A stretch of DNA of 64,000 bases from Volucribacter amazonae (lineage in GTDB: Bacteria; Pseudomonadota; Gammaproteobacteria; Enterobacterales; Pasteurellaceae), in NCBI RefSeq assembly GCF_029783845.1, contig NZ_LWID01000001.1, forward strand, positions 434,001 through 498,000, read 5' to 3'. A model generated the notes under the pieces. It saw only the letters and a program-made list of their open reading frames with translations. It was not told the origin of the DNA and searched no databases. The first letter of the stretch is position 1. The number at the start of each line of letters is the position of its first letter. The position numbers and the translations under genes were made by a program. Shown here in pieces: positions 44,609 to 52,968 of the stretch.

Positions 44609-45334
44609 ATGAACAAAGATACCTTATTTGCCGCCCCCATTGAACGCCTTGGCGATTTTACCTTTGACGAATCCGTTGCCGAAGTCTTTCCCGATATGAT
44701 CCAGCGTTCCGTCCCAGGGTACAGCAATATTATTACTGCCATTGGTATGTTGGCAGCCAGTTTCGTTACGCCACAAAGCCAAGTCTATGATCTTGGCTGT
44801 TCCAGAGGGGCGGCAACATTGGCGGTAAGACGGCATATTCGCCATGAACAGGCTAAAATTATTGGAGTAGATAATTCCGCCCCTATGGTAGAACGTTGTC
44901 GCCAACAAATTTCCGCTTATCACAGCAATATTCCTGTGCAAATTCTTTGTGCGGATATTCGTGATATCCCCATTGAAAATGCCTCAATGGTGATCTTGAA
45001 CTTTACCCTACAATTTTTACCGCCACAGGATCGCCTTAACCTGCTAGAAAAAATCTATCAAGGCTTAAATCAAGGGGGGGTTTTGGTGTTATCGGAAAAA
45101 TTCCAATTTCAAGATCAAAAAATTAATGAGTTACTGATTGATCTTCATCATCAATTTAAACGTGCCAATGGTTACAGTGAATTAGAAGTTAGCCAAAAAC
45201 GCAGTGCGTTAGAAAACGTTATGCGTCCTGATCCCATTGAATTACATAAACAACGCCTTGCCCAAATCGGTTTTAGCCATATAGAAAGCTGGTTTCAATG
45301 CTTTAATTTTGGCTCAATGATTGCAATAAAATAA
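44609..45334 (+). CDS. cmoA: Carboxy-S-adenosyl-L-methionine synthase
   Basis: 241 residues. SAM-binding motif VYDLGCSRGAATLAVRRHI is near residue 60, GVDNSAPMVERCRQQ follows, then NFTLQFLPPQDR. CmoA turns SAM and prephenate into carboxy-SAM for wobble-uridine (cmo5U34) modification of tRNA. Next gene is cmoB, 22 bases on, so they form an operon. Confidence 0.97.
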   Translation: MNKDTLFAAPIERLGDFTFDESVAEVFPDMIQRSVPGYSNIITAIGMLAASFVTPQSQVYDLGCSRGAATLAVRRHIRHEQAKIIGVDNSAPMVERCRQQISAYHSNIPVQILCADIRDIPIENASMVILNFTLQFLPPQDRLNLLEKIYQGLNQGGVLVLSEKFQFQDQKINELLIDLHHQFKRANGYSELEVSQKRSALENVMRPDPIELHKQRLAQIGFSHIESWFQCFNFGSMIAIK

Positions 45335-45356
45335 TCCTTGAATAACACAACATACT

Positions 45357-46322
45357 ATGATTGATTTTCGTCCTTTTTATCAGCAAATTGCCACCTCGCC
45401 ACTCTCGGCTTGGTTAGAAACCCTGCCAGCCCAACTCAAACAATGGCAACAACAAACCCATGGCGACTATGCTAAATGGTGTAAAATTATTGCACATTTG
45501 CCTCCACTCACCGCAGATAATATTGATCTAAAAAATGCGGTAAAAGCAGAACGCCAACTTGCCCTCAACCAAGGGGAACAACAACGTATTATCCACCACC
45601 TCAAGCAACTTATGCCTTGGCGTAAAGGACCTTATCATCTTTATGGTATCCATATTGATTGTGAATGGCGTTCAGATTTCAAATGGCAACGAGTATTACC
45701 ACACCTTGCCCCATTACAGGATCGGCTTATTTTAGATGTAGGCTGTGGTAGTGGTTATCATATGTGGCGAATGATCGGCGAGGGGGCAAGTATGGTGGTT
45801 GGCATAGATCCCACCGAACTTTTTCTTTGCCAATTTGAAGCGGTGCGTAAATTGCTTAACAATGATCGGCGAGCCAATCTTATTCCGCTTGGTATTGAGC
45901 AAATGCAACCACTAGCTGCCTTTGATACGGTGTTTTCTATGGGGGTGTTATATCATCGTAAATCCCCCCTCGATCATCTTAGTCAATTAAGAAATCAACT
46001 GGTAAAAAATGGTGAATTAGTATTGGAAACCCTAGTGATTGACGGCGGACAAAATGATGTATTAGTGCCGATAGATCGCTATGCCAAAATGAAAAATGTG
46101 TATTTTATTCCCTCTGTGCCTGCTTTAATTCAATGGCTTGCCAAATGCGGTTTTCGCAATATTCGTTGTGTTGACGTTGCCACCACCTCTCTCGCCGAAC
46201 AACGCAAAACGGAATGGTTAGAAAATGAAAGCCTTATTGACTTCCTTGATCCACAGGATCATAGCAAAACCATAGAGGGCTACCCTGCGCCGAAAAGGGC
46301 GGTAATTCTGGCTAATAAGTAG
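45357..46322 (+). CDS. cmoB: tRNA U34 carboxymethyltransferase
   Basis: 321 residues. An N-terminal helical domain ends in MPWRKGPYHLYGIHIDCEWR, a CmoB signature. The methyltransferase fold has ILDVGCGSGYHMWRMIGEGA near residue 123 and VFSMGVLYHRKSPLDHL. It moves the carboxymethyl group from carboxy-SAM to ho5U34 of tRNA. Second gene of cmoAB, followed by a dispersed element. Confidence 0.97.
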   Translation: MIDFRPFYQQIATSPLSAWLETLPAQLKQWQQQTHGDYAKWCKIIAHLPPLTADNIDLKNAVKAERQLALNQGEQQRIIHHLKQLMPWRKGPYHLYGIHIDCEWRSDFKWQRVLPHLAPLQDRLILDVGCGSGYHMWRMIGEGASMVVGIDPTELFLCQFEAVRKLLNNDRRANLIPLGIEQMQPLAAFDTVFSMGVLYHRKSPLDHLSQLRNQLVKNGELVLETLVIDGGQNDVLVPIDRYAKMKNVYFIPSVPALIQWLAKCGFRNIRCVDVATTSLAEQRKTEWLENESLIDFLDPQDHSKTIEGYPAPKRAVILANK

Positions 46323-46389
46323 GAAAAGCGGTTAATTGGGGCAAAAAAATTTTTGCAAAATTGACCGCACTTTTGTTTGAGAGCTTGAA

Positions 46390-46463
46390 TATAATCGCAC
46401 CACTTTAAAATAATACAACATTGGCGTGTCTCGCTGTATTATATTTAAAGTGGAACGGCTATA
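46390..46463. repeat. Correia-like dispersed element, 74-bp copy
   Basis: Left end TATAATCGCACCACTTTAAA, centre ATACAACATTGGCGTGTCTC, right end ATATTTAAAGTGGAACGGCTATA. Downstream of cmoB. Confidence 0.8.
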
Positions 46464-46510
46464 TTTCATCAATAATGGGTTTACTTACACCTCATTTTGC
46501 TTATACTCTA

Positions 46511-46556
46511 GTAATAACAATTTTATAACATTCTTACTCAATAAAATTGTTATTAC
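46511..46556. promoter_or_regulatory. Perfect 16-bp inverted repeat upstream of the AfuA-like gene
   Basis: GTAATAACAATTTTAT (46511-46526) and ATAAAATTGTTATTAC (46541-46556) are exact reverse complements separated by 14 bases. The right arm ends 40 bases before the ATG. It could be an operator or an RNA stem in the leader. It does not match Fur, CRP or PurR patterns. Confidence 0.6.
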
Positions 46557-46596
46557 CAAATAGATAAAAATGACAATCAAACACAGGAATCAATTA

Positions 46597-47640
46597 ATGA
46601 AAAACACCATCAAACCGCTAGTAACGGCGTTAGCCTTAGCCTCAAGCCTTTTATTTACCAGCAATCTGGCAATAGCTAAAGGAAAATTAACCGTCTATTG
46701 TACCTTGCAACAAGAGGCTTGCGAAAAATTATTAAAAACCTTTTCAGAAAAATACCAAATTGATAGCAAATTTATTAGAAATGGAACAGGGGCTATTTTA
46801 AGCCGAATTAAAGCTGAGCAAAACAACCCACAAGCGGATGTTTGGCTTGGTGGCACTATTGAACCTCATCTACAAGCCGCCGATCTGGGGTTACTTGAGG
46901 CTTATCGTTCGCCGTTACAAACGCAAATTATGCCACAATTTAATACCTTAATGGCACAATATGGCGATTATACTTCCGTTATGTATATGCTGATATTAGC
47001 AATGGGGATTAATACAGAAAAAATGGCTAAACTCGGCATTGAACAAAATCAATATCCACAATGTTGGCGTGATTTACTTGATCCGAAATTAAAAGGGGAA
47101 GTTTTATTGCCTGATCCTCAAGTATCTGGCACAAGTTATAATTTTATCGCCACCCTAATTCAACTTTGGGGCGAAGAGCAAGCCTTTGATTACCTCAAAC
47201 AATTAAATAATAATATTCCTTATTATGGCAAAAGTGGTATGGTAACCAATAGCCTTGCCCGTGGTGAAACCGCTATAGCTATTGGCTATTTACACGATTA
47301 TCAAATAGAAAAAGATAAAGGCGCACCTATTGTTAGTGTATTGCCTTGTGAGGGCGATGGTTATGCCTTAGGTGGGCTGAGTATTATCAAAAGTGCGAGA
47401 AATCTTGATAATGCCAAATTATTTGTAGATTGGGCGTTAGACGTAGAAGCTCAAGAATTACCTTGGCGTGAAGCTGGGGCTTATCAAATTCCTGCCAATA
47501 TCAATGCGAAAGTTTCGCCAAATTCTATTGATCCAAGTAAATTGCAACTGATTGATTTTGACTTTAACAAATTTGGTTCAAGCGAAGAAGGGCAACGTAT
47601 TGTTAAGAAATGGTTAGAAGAAGTAAAACAAGCTAATTAA
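46597..47640 (+). CDS. AfuA/FbpA-like periplasmic substrate-binding protein
   Basis: 347 residues with a signal peptide ending near SNLAIA (about residue 28). The mature part follows the FbpA/AfuA pattern: KLTVYCTLQQEACEKLLKTF, FIRNGTGAILSRIKAEQNNP and QADVWLGGTIEPHLQAADLG. Relatives bind Fe3+ or sugar phosphates for ABC import. The RNGTGAILSR loop is closer to AfuA-type hexose-phosphate binders than to iron-binding FbpA with its Tyr pair, but I cannot decide. Start ATG follows CAGGAAT. No permease or ATPase gene is adjacent, so it is an orphan. Confidence 0.75.
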   Translation: MKNTIKPLVTALALASSLLFTSNLAIAKGKLTVYCTLQQEACEKLLKTFSEKYQIDSKFIRNGTGAILSRIKAEQNNPQADVWLGGTIEPHLQAADLGLLEAYRSPLQTQIMPQFNTLMAQYGDYTSVMYMLILAMGINTEKMAKLGIEQNQYPQCWRDLLDPKLKGEVLLPDPQVSGTSYNFIATLIQLWGEEQAFDYLKQLNNNIPYYGKSGMVTNSLARGETAIAIGYLHDYQIEKDKGAPIVSVLPCEGDGYALGGLSIIKSARNLDNAKLFVDWALDVEAQELPWREAGAYQIPANINAKVSPNSIDPSKLQLIDFDFNKFGSSEEGQRIVKKWLEEVKQAN

Positions 47641-47662
47641 TACGGTTACACTAGCAATCACT

Positions 47663-47690
47663 AACAGCGAGTATTATAAAACTCGCTGTT
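47663..47690 (+). terminator. Terminator of the AfuA-like gene
   Basis: AACAGCGAGT and ACTCGCTGTT form a 10-bp stem 22 bases after the stop. ATTTATAG follows, so the U-tract is weak. Confidence 0.7.
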
Positions 47691-47693
47691 ATT

Positions 47694-47750
47694 TATAGTT
47701 ATTGCACTTTAAAATAATATAGTCGTTTCAATTTAAAGGGGACGACTATA
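47694..47750. repeat. Minimal 33-bp Correia-like element beside a half copy
   Basis: 47718-47750 is TATAGTCGTTTCAATTTAAA joined directly to GGGGACGACTATA, with almost no interior. A half terminus, TATAGTTATTGCACTTTAAA, lies immediately before it at 47694-47713. Confidence 0.7.
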
Positions 47751-47756
47751 CCTTTA

Positions 47757-49100
47757 TTAAATTGCCCAGCCACCCGCATAAAAAGCAACCAACACAATCG
47801 CAATAATTACCGTTCCTACATTTAATTTTGCGATTTCGCCACTGATTAAACGCCCAATGACAAGGCTAGCAAAACCTAGCATAATGCCCGTTACAATATT
47901 TGCGGTAAGCACAATAAATACCGCACAAATCAAGCCGCTCATTGCACCGACAAAATCATTAAAATCCAGTTTGCTCACGTTGCTTAACATTAATAATCCC
48001 ACATACATTAACGCAGGTGCGGTGGCATAGCCCGGTACAAGAAAAGCTAAAGGTTGAAAAAATAGCATTAAAAGAAACAGTACCCCCACTACAATGGCTG
48101 TAATCCCTGTTTTACCGCCAGCGGCTGTCCCTGCGGCGGATTCAATATAAACCGCAGCAGGTGAAGTGCCTAATACCCCTGACATTAAACTACTCACAGA
48201 ATCAGAGGTTAAGGCTTTCCCTCCATTAATAATTTGTCCCTCTTTATCAATTAAATTTGCCTGTCCAGCAACGGCACGAATAGTACCAGTGGCATCAAAT
48301 ACAGCGGTCATTACTAACGCAAATACCACAGGTAAAATGGCAGGTTGTAATGCCCCCATAATATCCAGTTGCAAAAATAAGGATTGTTCGCCAAAAGTTG
48401 GGGCTTTAAACACTTCGCCATTAAAATTTACATTAGGATCAAAGCATAATCCAATTAAGGTAATAGCAATAATCACCCATAAAATCGCCCCTTTAATTTG
48501 TAATTTTTCCAAGCCAATAATCGCCGCTAAGCCTAATAACGACATTAGCACAGGAAACGAAGTAAAATCGCCTAATTGAACAGGTAAACCCGCTTGATTA
48601 CTTACCACTAGCCCAACGCCATTGGTGGCAATTAATAATAAAAATAAACCAATACCAATCCCTGCACCATGAGCAATACTTATGGGTAAATTGCGTAAAA
48701 TCCACGCACGAATACCTGTTGCGGAAATCAAGGTAAAGACTACCCCCATAAGAAATACCGCCCCTAATGCCACAGGTACAGAAACTTGTTGCCCAATCAC
48801 TAAACTAAAAGCAGTAAAGGCGGTTAAAGAAATCGCACAACCAATTGCCATTGGGGTATTTGCCCAAAGCCCAATTAAAATTGAGCCCAAACCTGCCACT
48901 AAACAGGTAGCAATAAACACCGATTCAGGTGGAAATCCCGCAGCCCCTAGCATATTAGGCACTACAATCACAGAATAAACCATCGCCAAAAAGGTGGTTA
49001 ATCCAGCAATAATCTCTTGGCGTAAGTGAGAGCCACGTTGTTTTAATAAAAAATGTTTTTCTAAAAAAGATGTGTTTGTTTGATCAGTTGGCGTTGACAT
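47757..49100 (-). CDS. AzgA-family purine permease (adenine or guanine/hypoxanthine)
   Basis: A 447-residue transporter of the AzgA (NCS2-like) family with about 13 membrane helices. Diagnostic stretches are RQEIIAGLTTFLAMVYSVIV at the start, PMAIGCAISLTAFTAFSLV, TAVFDATGTIRAVAGQANLI and AAVYIESAAGTAAGGKTGIT. E. coli relatives AdeP/Q carry adenine and GhxP/Q carry guanine and hypoxanthine; the two groups cannot be separated here. A PurR-type operator lies 53 bases upstream. Confidence 0.88.
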   Translation of the reverse strand: MSTPTDQTNTSFLEKHFLLKQRGSHLRQEIIAGLTTFLAMVYSVIVVPNMLGAAGFPPESVFIATCLVAGLGSILIGLWANTPMAIGCAISLTAFTAFSLVIGQQVSVPVALGAVFLMGVVFTLISATGIRAWILRNLPISIAHGAGIGIGLFLLLIATNGVGLVVSNQAGLPVQLGDFTSFPVLMSLLGLAAIIGLEKLQIKGAILWVIIAITLIGLCFDPNVNFNGEVFKAPTFGEQSLFLQLDIMGALQPAILPVVFALVMTAVFDATGTIRAVAGQANLIDKEGQIINGGKALTSDSVSSLMSGVLGTSPAAVYIESAAGTAAGGKTGITAIVVGVLFLLMLFFQPLAFLVPGYATAPALMYVGLLMLSNVSKLDFNDFVGAMSGLICAVFIVLTANIVTGIMLGFASLVIGRLISGEIAKLNVGTVIIAIVLVAFYAGGWAI

Positions 49101-49152
49101 AATAGCCCCTTAAGTCATAAGAAAGAGCTTATTCTAATCAAAGTTAAGAGGT

Positions 49153-49168
49153 AAGTAAACGTTTGCTT
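49153..49168. promoter_or_regulatory. PurR-type operator upstream of the AzgA-family permease
   Basis: AAGTAAACGTTTGCTT matches the PurR palindrome ACGCAAACGTTTGCGT in its centre (AAACGTTTGC). It should repress the permease when hypoxanthine or guanine is plentiful. Confidence 0.7.
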
Positions 49169-49335
49169 AGTTGGAATATATAGACGTAATGCTTTGTTTT
49201 AGGGTATTTTTTCTATCGTTCTAAGTTTAGGCTGGGGCTTTTAAGGGGATAAGGGCGCATTATTTTCTTTATTACTGAATTAAAGTGCGGTCAATTTTAG
49301 AAAAATTTTCCAATAATCTCAATATTTCCGATCAT

Positions 49336-49519
49336 GCCCCCTTAAAAATTCTCTGTGTAAAACTTAGAACCATAGGCACATTTCTGCTGTTTGAGCCTTG
49401 CGGAGCAAGGCGAGTTCAGAAATGTGGCGTGATAGTTCAAGTTGAAACACAGGATCAGAATTTTTCTAGGGGGCATTTCTTTGCTTACTTTCTTTGTGCA
49501 AGCAAAGAAAGTAAGCAAA
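49336..49519. repeat. Nested palindromic intergenic element
   Basis: TGCCCCCTTAAAAATTCT (from 49336) is inverted as AGAATTTTTCTAGGGGGCA (to 49474). Inside are CACATTTCTG/CAGAAATGTG and GCCTTGC/GCAAGGC stems. Directly after it, 49480-49519 is a perfect 17-bp hairpin, TTTGCTTACTTTCTTTG with loop TGCAAG. The gap 49101-49577 holds this element, a PurR box and no credible gene; a reading frame across it has no coding character. Confidence 0.7.
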
Positions 49520-49577
49520 ACGGGAAAAATATAGTTCTTTCAAAAATAAAACCTTATAAAACGTCATCATTCAACTT

Positions 49578-51023
49578 TTAATCCGTCCCACCAACCGTCA
49601 TTTTATCTATTTTAAGGGCAGGTTGTCCTACACCAACAGGCACACTTTGTCCCTCTTTGCCGCAGACACCTATGCCATGGTCTAATTCAGCCTGATCCGC
49701 TACCATAGAAATATTTTGCATAACCTCAATACCACTGCCGATTAAGGTTGCGCCTTTAACAGGTTTGGTAATTTTTCCCTTTTCAATTAAATAGGCTTCA
49801 GAGGCAGAAAATACAAATTTTCCCGAAGTAATATCCACTTGCCCACCGCCAAAATGCGGTGCATAAATTCCATAATCCACTGAATGAATTAAATCATCAA
49901 ATTTGCTTTGTCCTGCAAGCATATAAGTATTGGTCATTCTTGGCATCGGTAAATGAGCATAAGACTCACGCCGTCCATTGCCAGTAGGCTTTACTCCCAT
50001 TAAACGGGCATTCATTTTGTCCTGTAAATAGCCTTGCAATATACCCTCTTTAATCAGTACATTACATTGGCTCGGCACGCCTTCATCATCAATGGTTAAA
50101 GATCCACGTCGATCAGGCAAAGTACCGTCATCAACAATGGTACATAATGGCGAAGTTACCAGCTCGCCGATTTTTCCTGCAAACAACGAACTTTGTTTAC
50201 GATTAAAATCACCCTCTAAGCCATGTCCTACTGCCTCGTGTAATAACACGCCCGGCCAACCTGCGGCAAGTACCACTGGCATTAACCCAGCGGGGGCAGC
50301 CACTGCCGATAAATTCACTAAGGCTTGACGCACTGCTTCTTTAGCGAAATAGACCGCTCTGATTTCGCCTAAGTAAGGTTGTAAAAACCAATCTAGGCTT
50401 ACTCGTCCACCAACACCAGCCCCACCACGCTCACGCTTGCCGTCTTGTTCCACCAAAACCGATACCGACAAACGCACTAATGGGCGAATATCTGCGGCTA
50501 AAGTGCCGTCTGTGACTGCCACTAACACTTCTTCATATAATGCTGTTAAACTGGCTGAAACTTGCGTTACTCTCGGATCTTCCGCACGAGCAATACGATC
50601 CACTAAACGCAAAATCTCAATTTTCTGCTCTTTTTCCATGGCTAAAGGGTTAATGGCAGCATAGCGTAGCGGTGCTTGTGTTAGCGCAAAATCACGCAAA
50701 GCCATGGCTTGAGTTTGTGCCGATTGAGCAATCCCTTTAATGGCATTGGCACATTGTTGTAAACTTGTTAGATTAATTTGATCAGAATAAGCAAAGCCCG
50801 TTTTCTCGCCACTAATGGCTCGCACACCAACCCCACGATCAATATGAAAGCCCCCTTCTTTGATAATACCGTCCTCTAAAACCCAACTTTCATCTTGGCT
50901 TAATTGAAAATAGAGATCAGCATAATCAACATTACGCTGTAAAAGAATATCAAAAACCTGTGGAAAATCCTGCACCGACAACTGGCTCGGTGCTAATAAA
51001 TTGTCAGAAACTTGCTTGAGCAT
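49578..51023 (-). CDS. tldD: Metalloprotease TldD
   Basis: 481 residues. The zinc-protease motif LLHEAVGHGLEGDFNRK provides HExxxH near residue 263, with a conserved downstream GVCGKEGQSVPVGVGQPALK end. TldD works with TldE (PmbA) to cut unfolded peptides, for example microcin B17 maturation and CcdA turnover. tldE is not in the window. Normal length, monocistronic. Confidence 0.97.
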   Translation of the reverse strand: MLKQVSDNLLAPSQLSVQDFPQVFDILLQRNVDYADLYFQLSQDESWVLEDGIIKEGGFHIDRGVGVRAISGEKTGFAYSDQINLTSLQQCANAIKGIAQSAQTQAMALRDFALTQAPLRYAAINPLAMEKEQKIEILRLVDRIARAEDPRVTQVSASLTALYEEVLVAVTDGTLAADIRPLVRLSVSVLVEQDGKRERGGAGVGGRVSLDWFLQPYLGEIRAVYFAKEAVRQALVNLSAVAAPAGLMPVVLAAGWPGVLLHEAVGHGLEGDFNRKQSSLFAGKIGELVTSPLCTIVDDGTLPDRRGSLTIDDEGVPSQCNVLIKEGILQGYLQDKMNARLMGVKPTGNGRRESYAHLPMPRMTNTYMLAGQSKFDDLIHSVDYGIYAPHFGGGQVDITSGKFVFSASEAYLIEKGKITKPVKGATLIGSGIEVMQNISMVADQAELDHGIGVCGKEGQSVPVGVGQPALKIDKMTVGGTD

Positions 51024-51077
51024 CGTAACTTATTCCTATCATTATGTTAAAAGTGCGGTCTATTTTGCCAAAATTTT

Positions 51078-51413
51078 TTATGCTTTTTTCAAAAATTCCG
51101 ATTTTAATGAAAAACTTTGCCCATCAATTTTACAATCAACATCGTGATCAGCGTCCACAAGGCGGATATTTTTCGCTTTTGTCCCTTTTTTCAACACAAT
51201 AGAAGAGCCTTTTACTTTGAGATCCTTAATTAAAATCACCGAATCACCGTCCTGCAAGAGATTGCCATTACTGTCCTTATAAACCCTCTCTTGCTCTTGG
51301 CTAACATTTTCATTCTCTGCCCATTCGTGTGCACAATCAGGGCAAACAAAATGAATACTATCGTGATAAACATATTGCCCTTGACAAACTGGGCAGGTTG
51401 GCATGGTTTCCAT
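51078..51413 (-). CDS. yjdM: Zinc-ribbon protein YjdM (PhnA family)
   Basis: 111 residues. N-terminal zinc ribbon CPVCQGQYVYHDSIHFVCPDC, here a CxxC-x15-CxxC pair, followed by the HEW motif. The C-terminal SH3-like domain has DGDSVILIKDLKVKGSS and a VLKKGTKAKNIRL stretch. The family was once called PhnA but is distinct from phosphonoacetate hydrolase; its function is unknown. It lies between tldD and the xanthine-type permease. Confidence 0.9.
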   Translation of the reverse strand: METMPTCPVCQGQYVYHDSIHFVCPDCAHEWAENENVSQEQERVYKDSNGNLLQDGDSVILIKDLKVKGSSIVLKKGTKAKNIRLVDADHDVDCKIDGQSFSLKSEFLKKA

Positions 51414-51458
51414 ATTACGTCCTTCTATGAAATAAAATTAAAGGGCATATTATAACAA

Positions 51459-51486
51459 AAAGTCGTGGCATTTTGCTCACGACTTT
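51459..51486 (-). terminator. Terminator of the NCS2 permease gene
   Basis: AAAGTCGTG and CACGACTTT form a 9-bp stem 25 bases past the stop; TTTTGTTATAA follows on the minus strand. Confidence 0.75.
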
Positions 51487-51511
51487 CACTTTTTATAAAT
51501 GGATAAAACAA

Positions 51512-52807
51512 TTAGGCTTTTTTATCTTGGGGTAAAACTAAATTCAATACCAATGCCAGTAATGATCCCACTGTAATACCTGAACCAAACACTTCTTTGA
51601 AAAAGCTCGGTAATTTATCTAATAATTCAGGGCGTGTGGTTACCGCTAAGCCACAGCCAATAGAAATGGCGATAATTAAGCCATTACGGCGGCTACGTTC
51701 AACATTATCTAGCATTTGTATCCCAGCGGCGATAATCATAGCGAACATCATTAATCCTGCACCACCTAATACGGGTAATGGAATAGACACAATCAATGCT
51801 CCAAAAACAGGGAACAAACCTGCTAACACTAATAATGCCCCTGTTAATGCCACCACATAACGGCTTGCTACGCCTGTGAGTGAAATCACACCGATATTTT
51901 GTGAGAAAGAAGAAAATGGCGTGGTGGACATCAAAGCCGCCAAAGCAGAGCCTAATCCATCACATAATACTCCGCCTCGTAAATGTTTGCCGGTAATCTC
52001 TGTTTGGGTGGCATTACCTAAGGCTAAGAAGTTGCCACTGGATTCCACAATGGTAACCAAATAAGCAATGCTCATACCAATAATGCCTGAAATGGGAAAG
52101 GCTAAACCAAAATGCAAAGGTTGAGGTACGGCAAAAACTTGCGCCTCTTTAACACCCGTAAAATCCACCCAGCCTAATGCTAAAGCAACAATATAGCCAG
52201 TCATCATACCAATCACGATAGCGGCGGCAGAAAAAATGCCTTTCCCCCATTGTACCAATGCCACTACGATAACCAATACAAAGGTCGCCATCATTAAATT
52301 TTCAGGGGTCGCATAATGACTATCGCCACGTTGCCCACCTGCGAACCAGTCTACCGCCACAGGGATCAAACTTAAACCGATCATCATTACCACTGTACCT
52401 GTTACCACAGGTGGGAAAAGTTTACGAATATAAGGCATAAAGAAACTGCCGATAATCATTACCACCGATCCCGCAAGCGATGCGCCCATAATGCCAGCCA
52501 CGCCATATTCACTAAAACCAATGGCTAATGCCGCGGCTACAAAGGTAAAACTCGTTCCCATCACGCTAGGCAAACGAATACCAATAGGCCCAATCCCTTT
52601 ACATTGTACAATGGTTACCACCCCTGAAATTAACAAAGCGGCATTTACTAACACTATGGTATCTTCCACAGGCAATTTTAATACATTACCGATTACCAAA
52701 GGAACGGCAATAATGCCGCCTAATGCGGCTAATAAATGCTGTGCTGCTAATAATAAACTCAAGCCGAATGGTGGTTTATCTTCAACGGAATATAATAAAT
52801 GGTTCAT
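51512..52807 (-). CDS. NCS2-family xanthine/uric acid-type permease
   Basis: A 431-residue nucleobase:cation symporter-2. Motifs are GLSLLLAAQHLLAALGGIIA, the QH motif in helix 1, GIGPIGIRLPSVMGTSFTFV, VTIVESSGNFLALG with the substrate Glu, and STTPFSSFSQNIGVISLTGV. The last favours the xanthine/urate branch (XanP, PbuX, UacT) over UraA. PurR-type control fits a purine substrate. Fourteen helices are expected. Confidence 0.88.
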   Translation of the reverse strand: MNHLLYSVEDKPPFGLSLLLAAQHLLAALGGIIAVPLVIGNVLKLPVEDTIVLVNAALLISGVVTIVQCKGIGPIGIRLPSVMGTSFTFVAAALAIGFSEYGVAGIMGASLAGSVVMIIGSFFMPYIRKLFPPVVTGTVVMMIGLSLIPVAVDWFAGGQRGDSHYATPENLMMATFVLVIVVALVQWGKGIFSAAAIVIGMMTGYIVALALGWVDFTGVKEAQVFAVPQPLHFGLAFPISGIIGMSIAYLVTIVESSGNFLALGNATQTEITGKHLRGGVLCDGLGSALAALMSTTPFSSFSQNIGVISLTGVASRYVVALTGALLVLAGLFPVFGALIVSIPLPVLGGAGLMMFAMIIAAGIQMLDNVERSRRNGLIIAISIGCGLAVTTRPELLDKLPSFFKEVFGSGITVGSLLALVLNLVLPQDKKA

Positions 52808-52865
52808 GTTTTTCCTTAGATTAAAATGAAATTTAAGTGGCGGATTATACTTGAAAATAAGGTAT

Positions 52866-52881
52866 AAGCAATCGTTTGCTT
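52866..52881. promoter_or_regulatory. PurR-type operator upstream of the NCS2 permease
   Basis: AAGCAATCGTTTGCTT, an imperfect PurR palindrome with one central mismatch, 59 bases before the permease ATG. Confidence 0.65.
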
Positions 52882-52915
52882 AACAAAAAATTAACAGAAA
52901 TAATCCAAAAAATGA

Positions 52916-52941
52916 CCGCCCTTTGATAAAACAAAGGGCGG
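52916..52941 (-). terminator. Terminator of purC
   Basis: CCGCCCTTTG-ATAAAA-CAAAGGGCGG, perfect 10-bp stem, then TCATTTTTTGG on the minus strand. Confidence 0.85.
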
Positions 52942-52968
52942 GAAAATCACTTAAGTTAAAAATAAGCA

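Noticed and set aside
49285..49581. A 98-codon open frame upstream of tldD
   Set aside because: It runs across the nested palindrome and hairpin, has no ribosome site, and its composition follows the repeat rather than a protein family.
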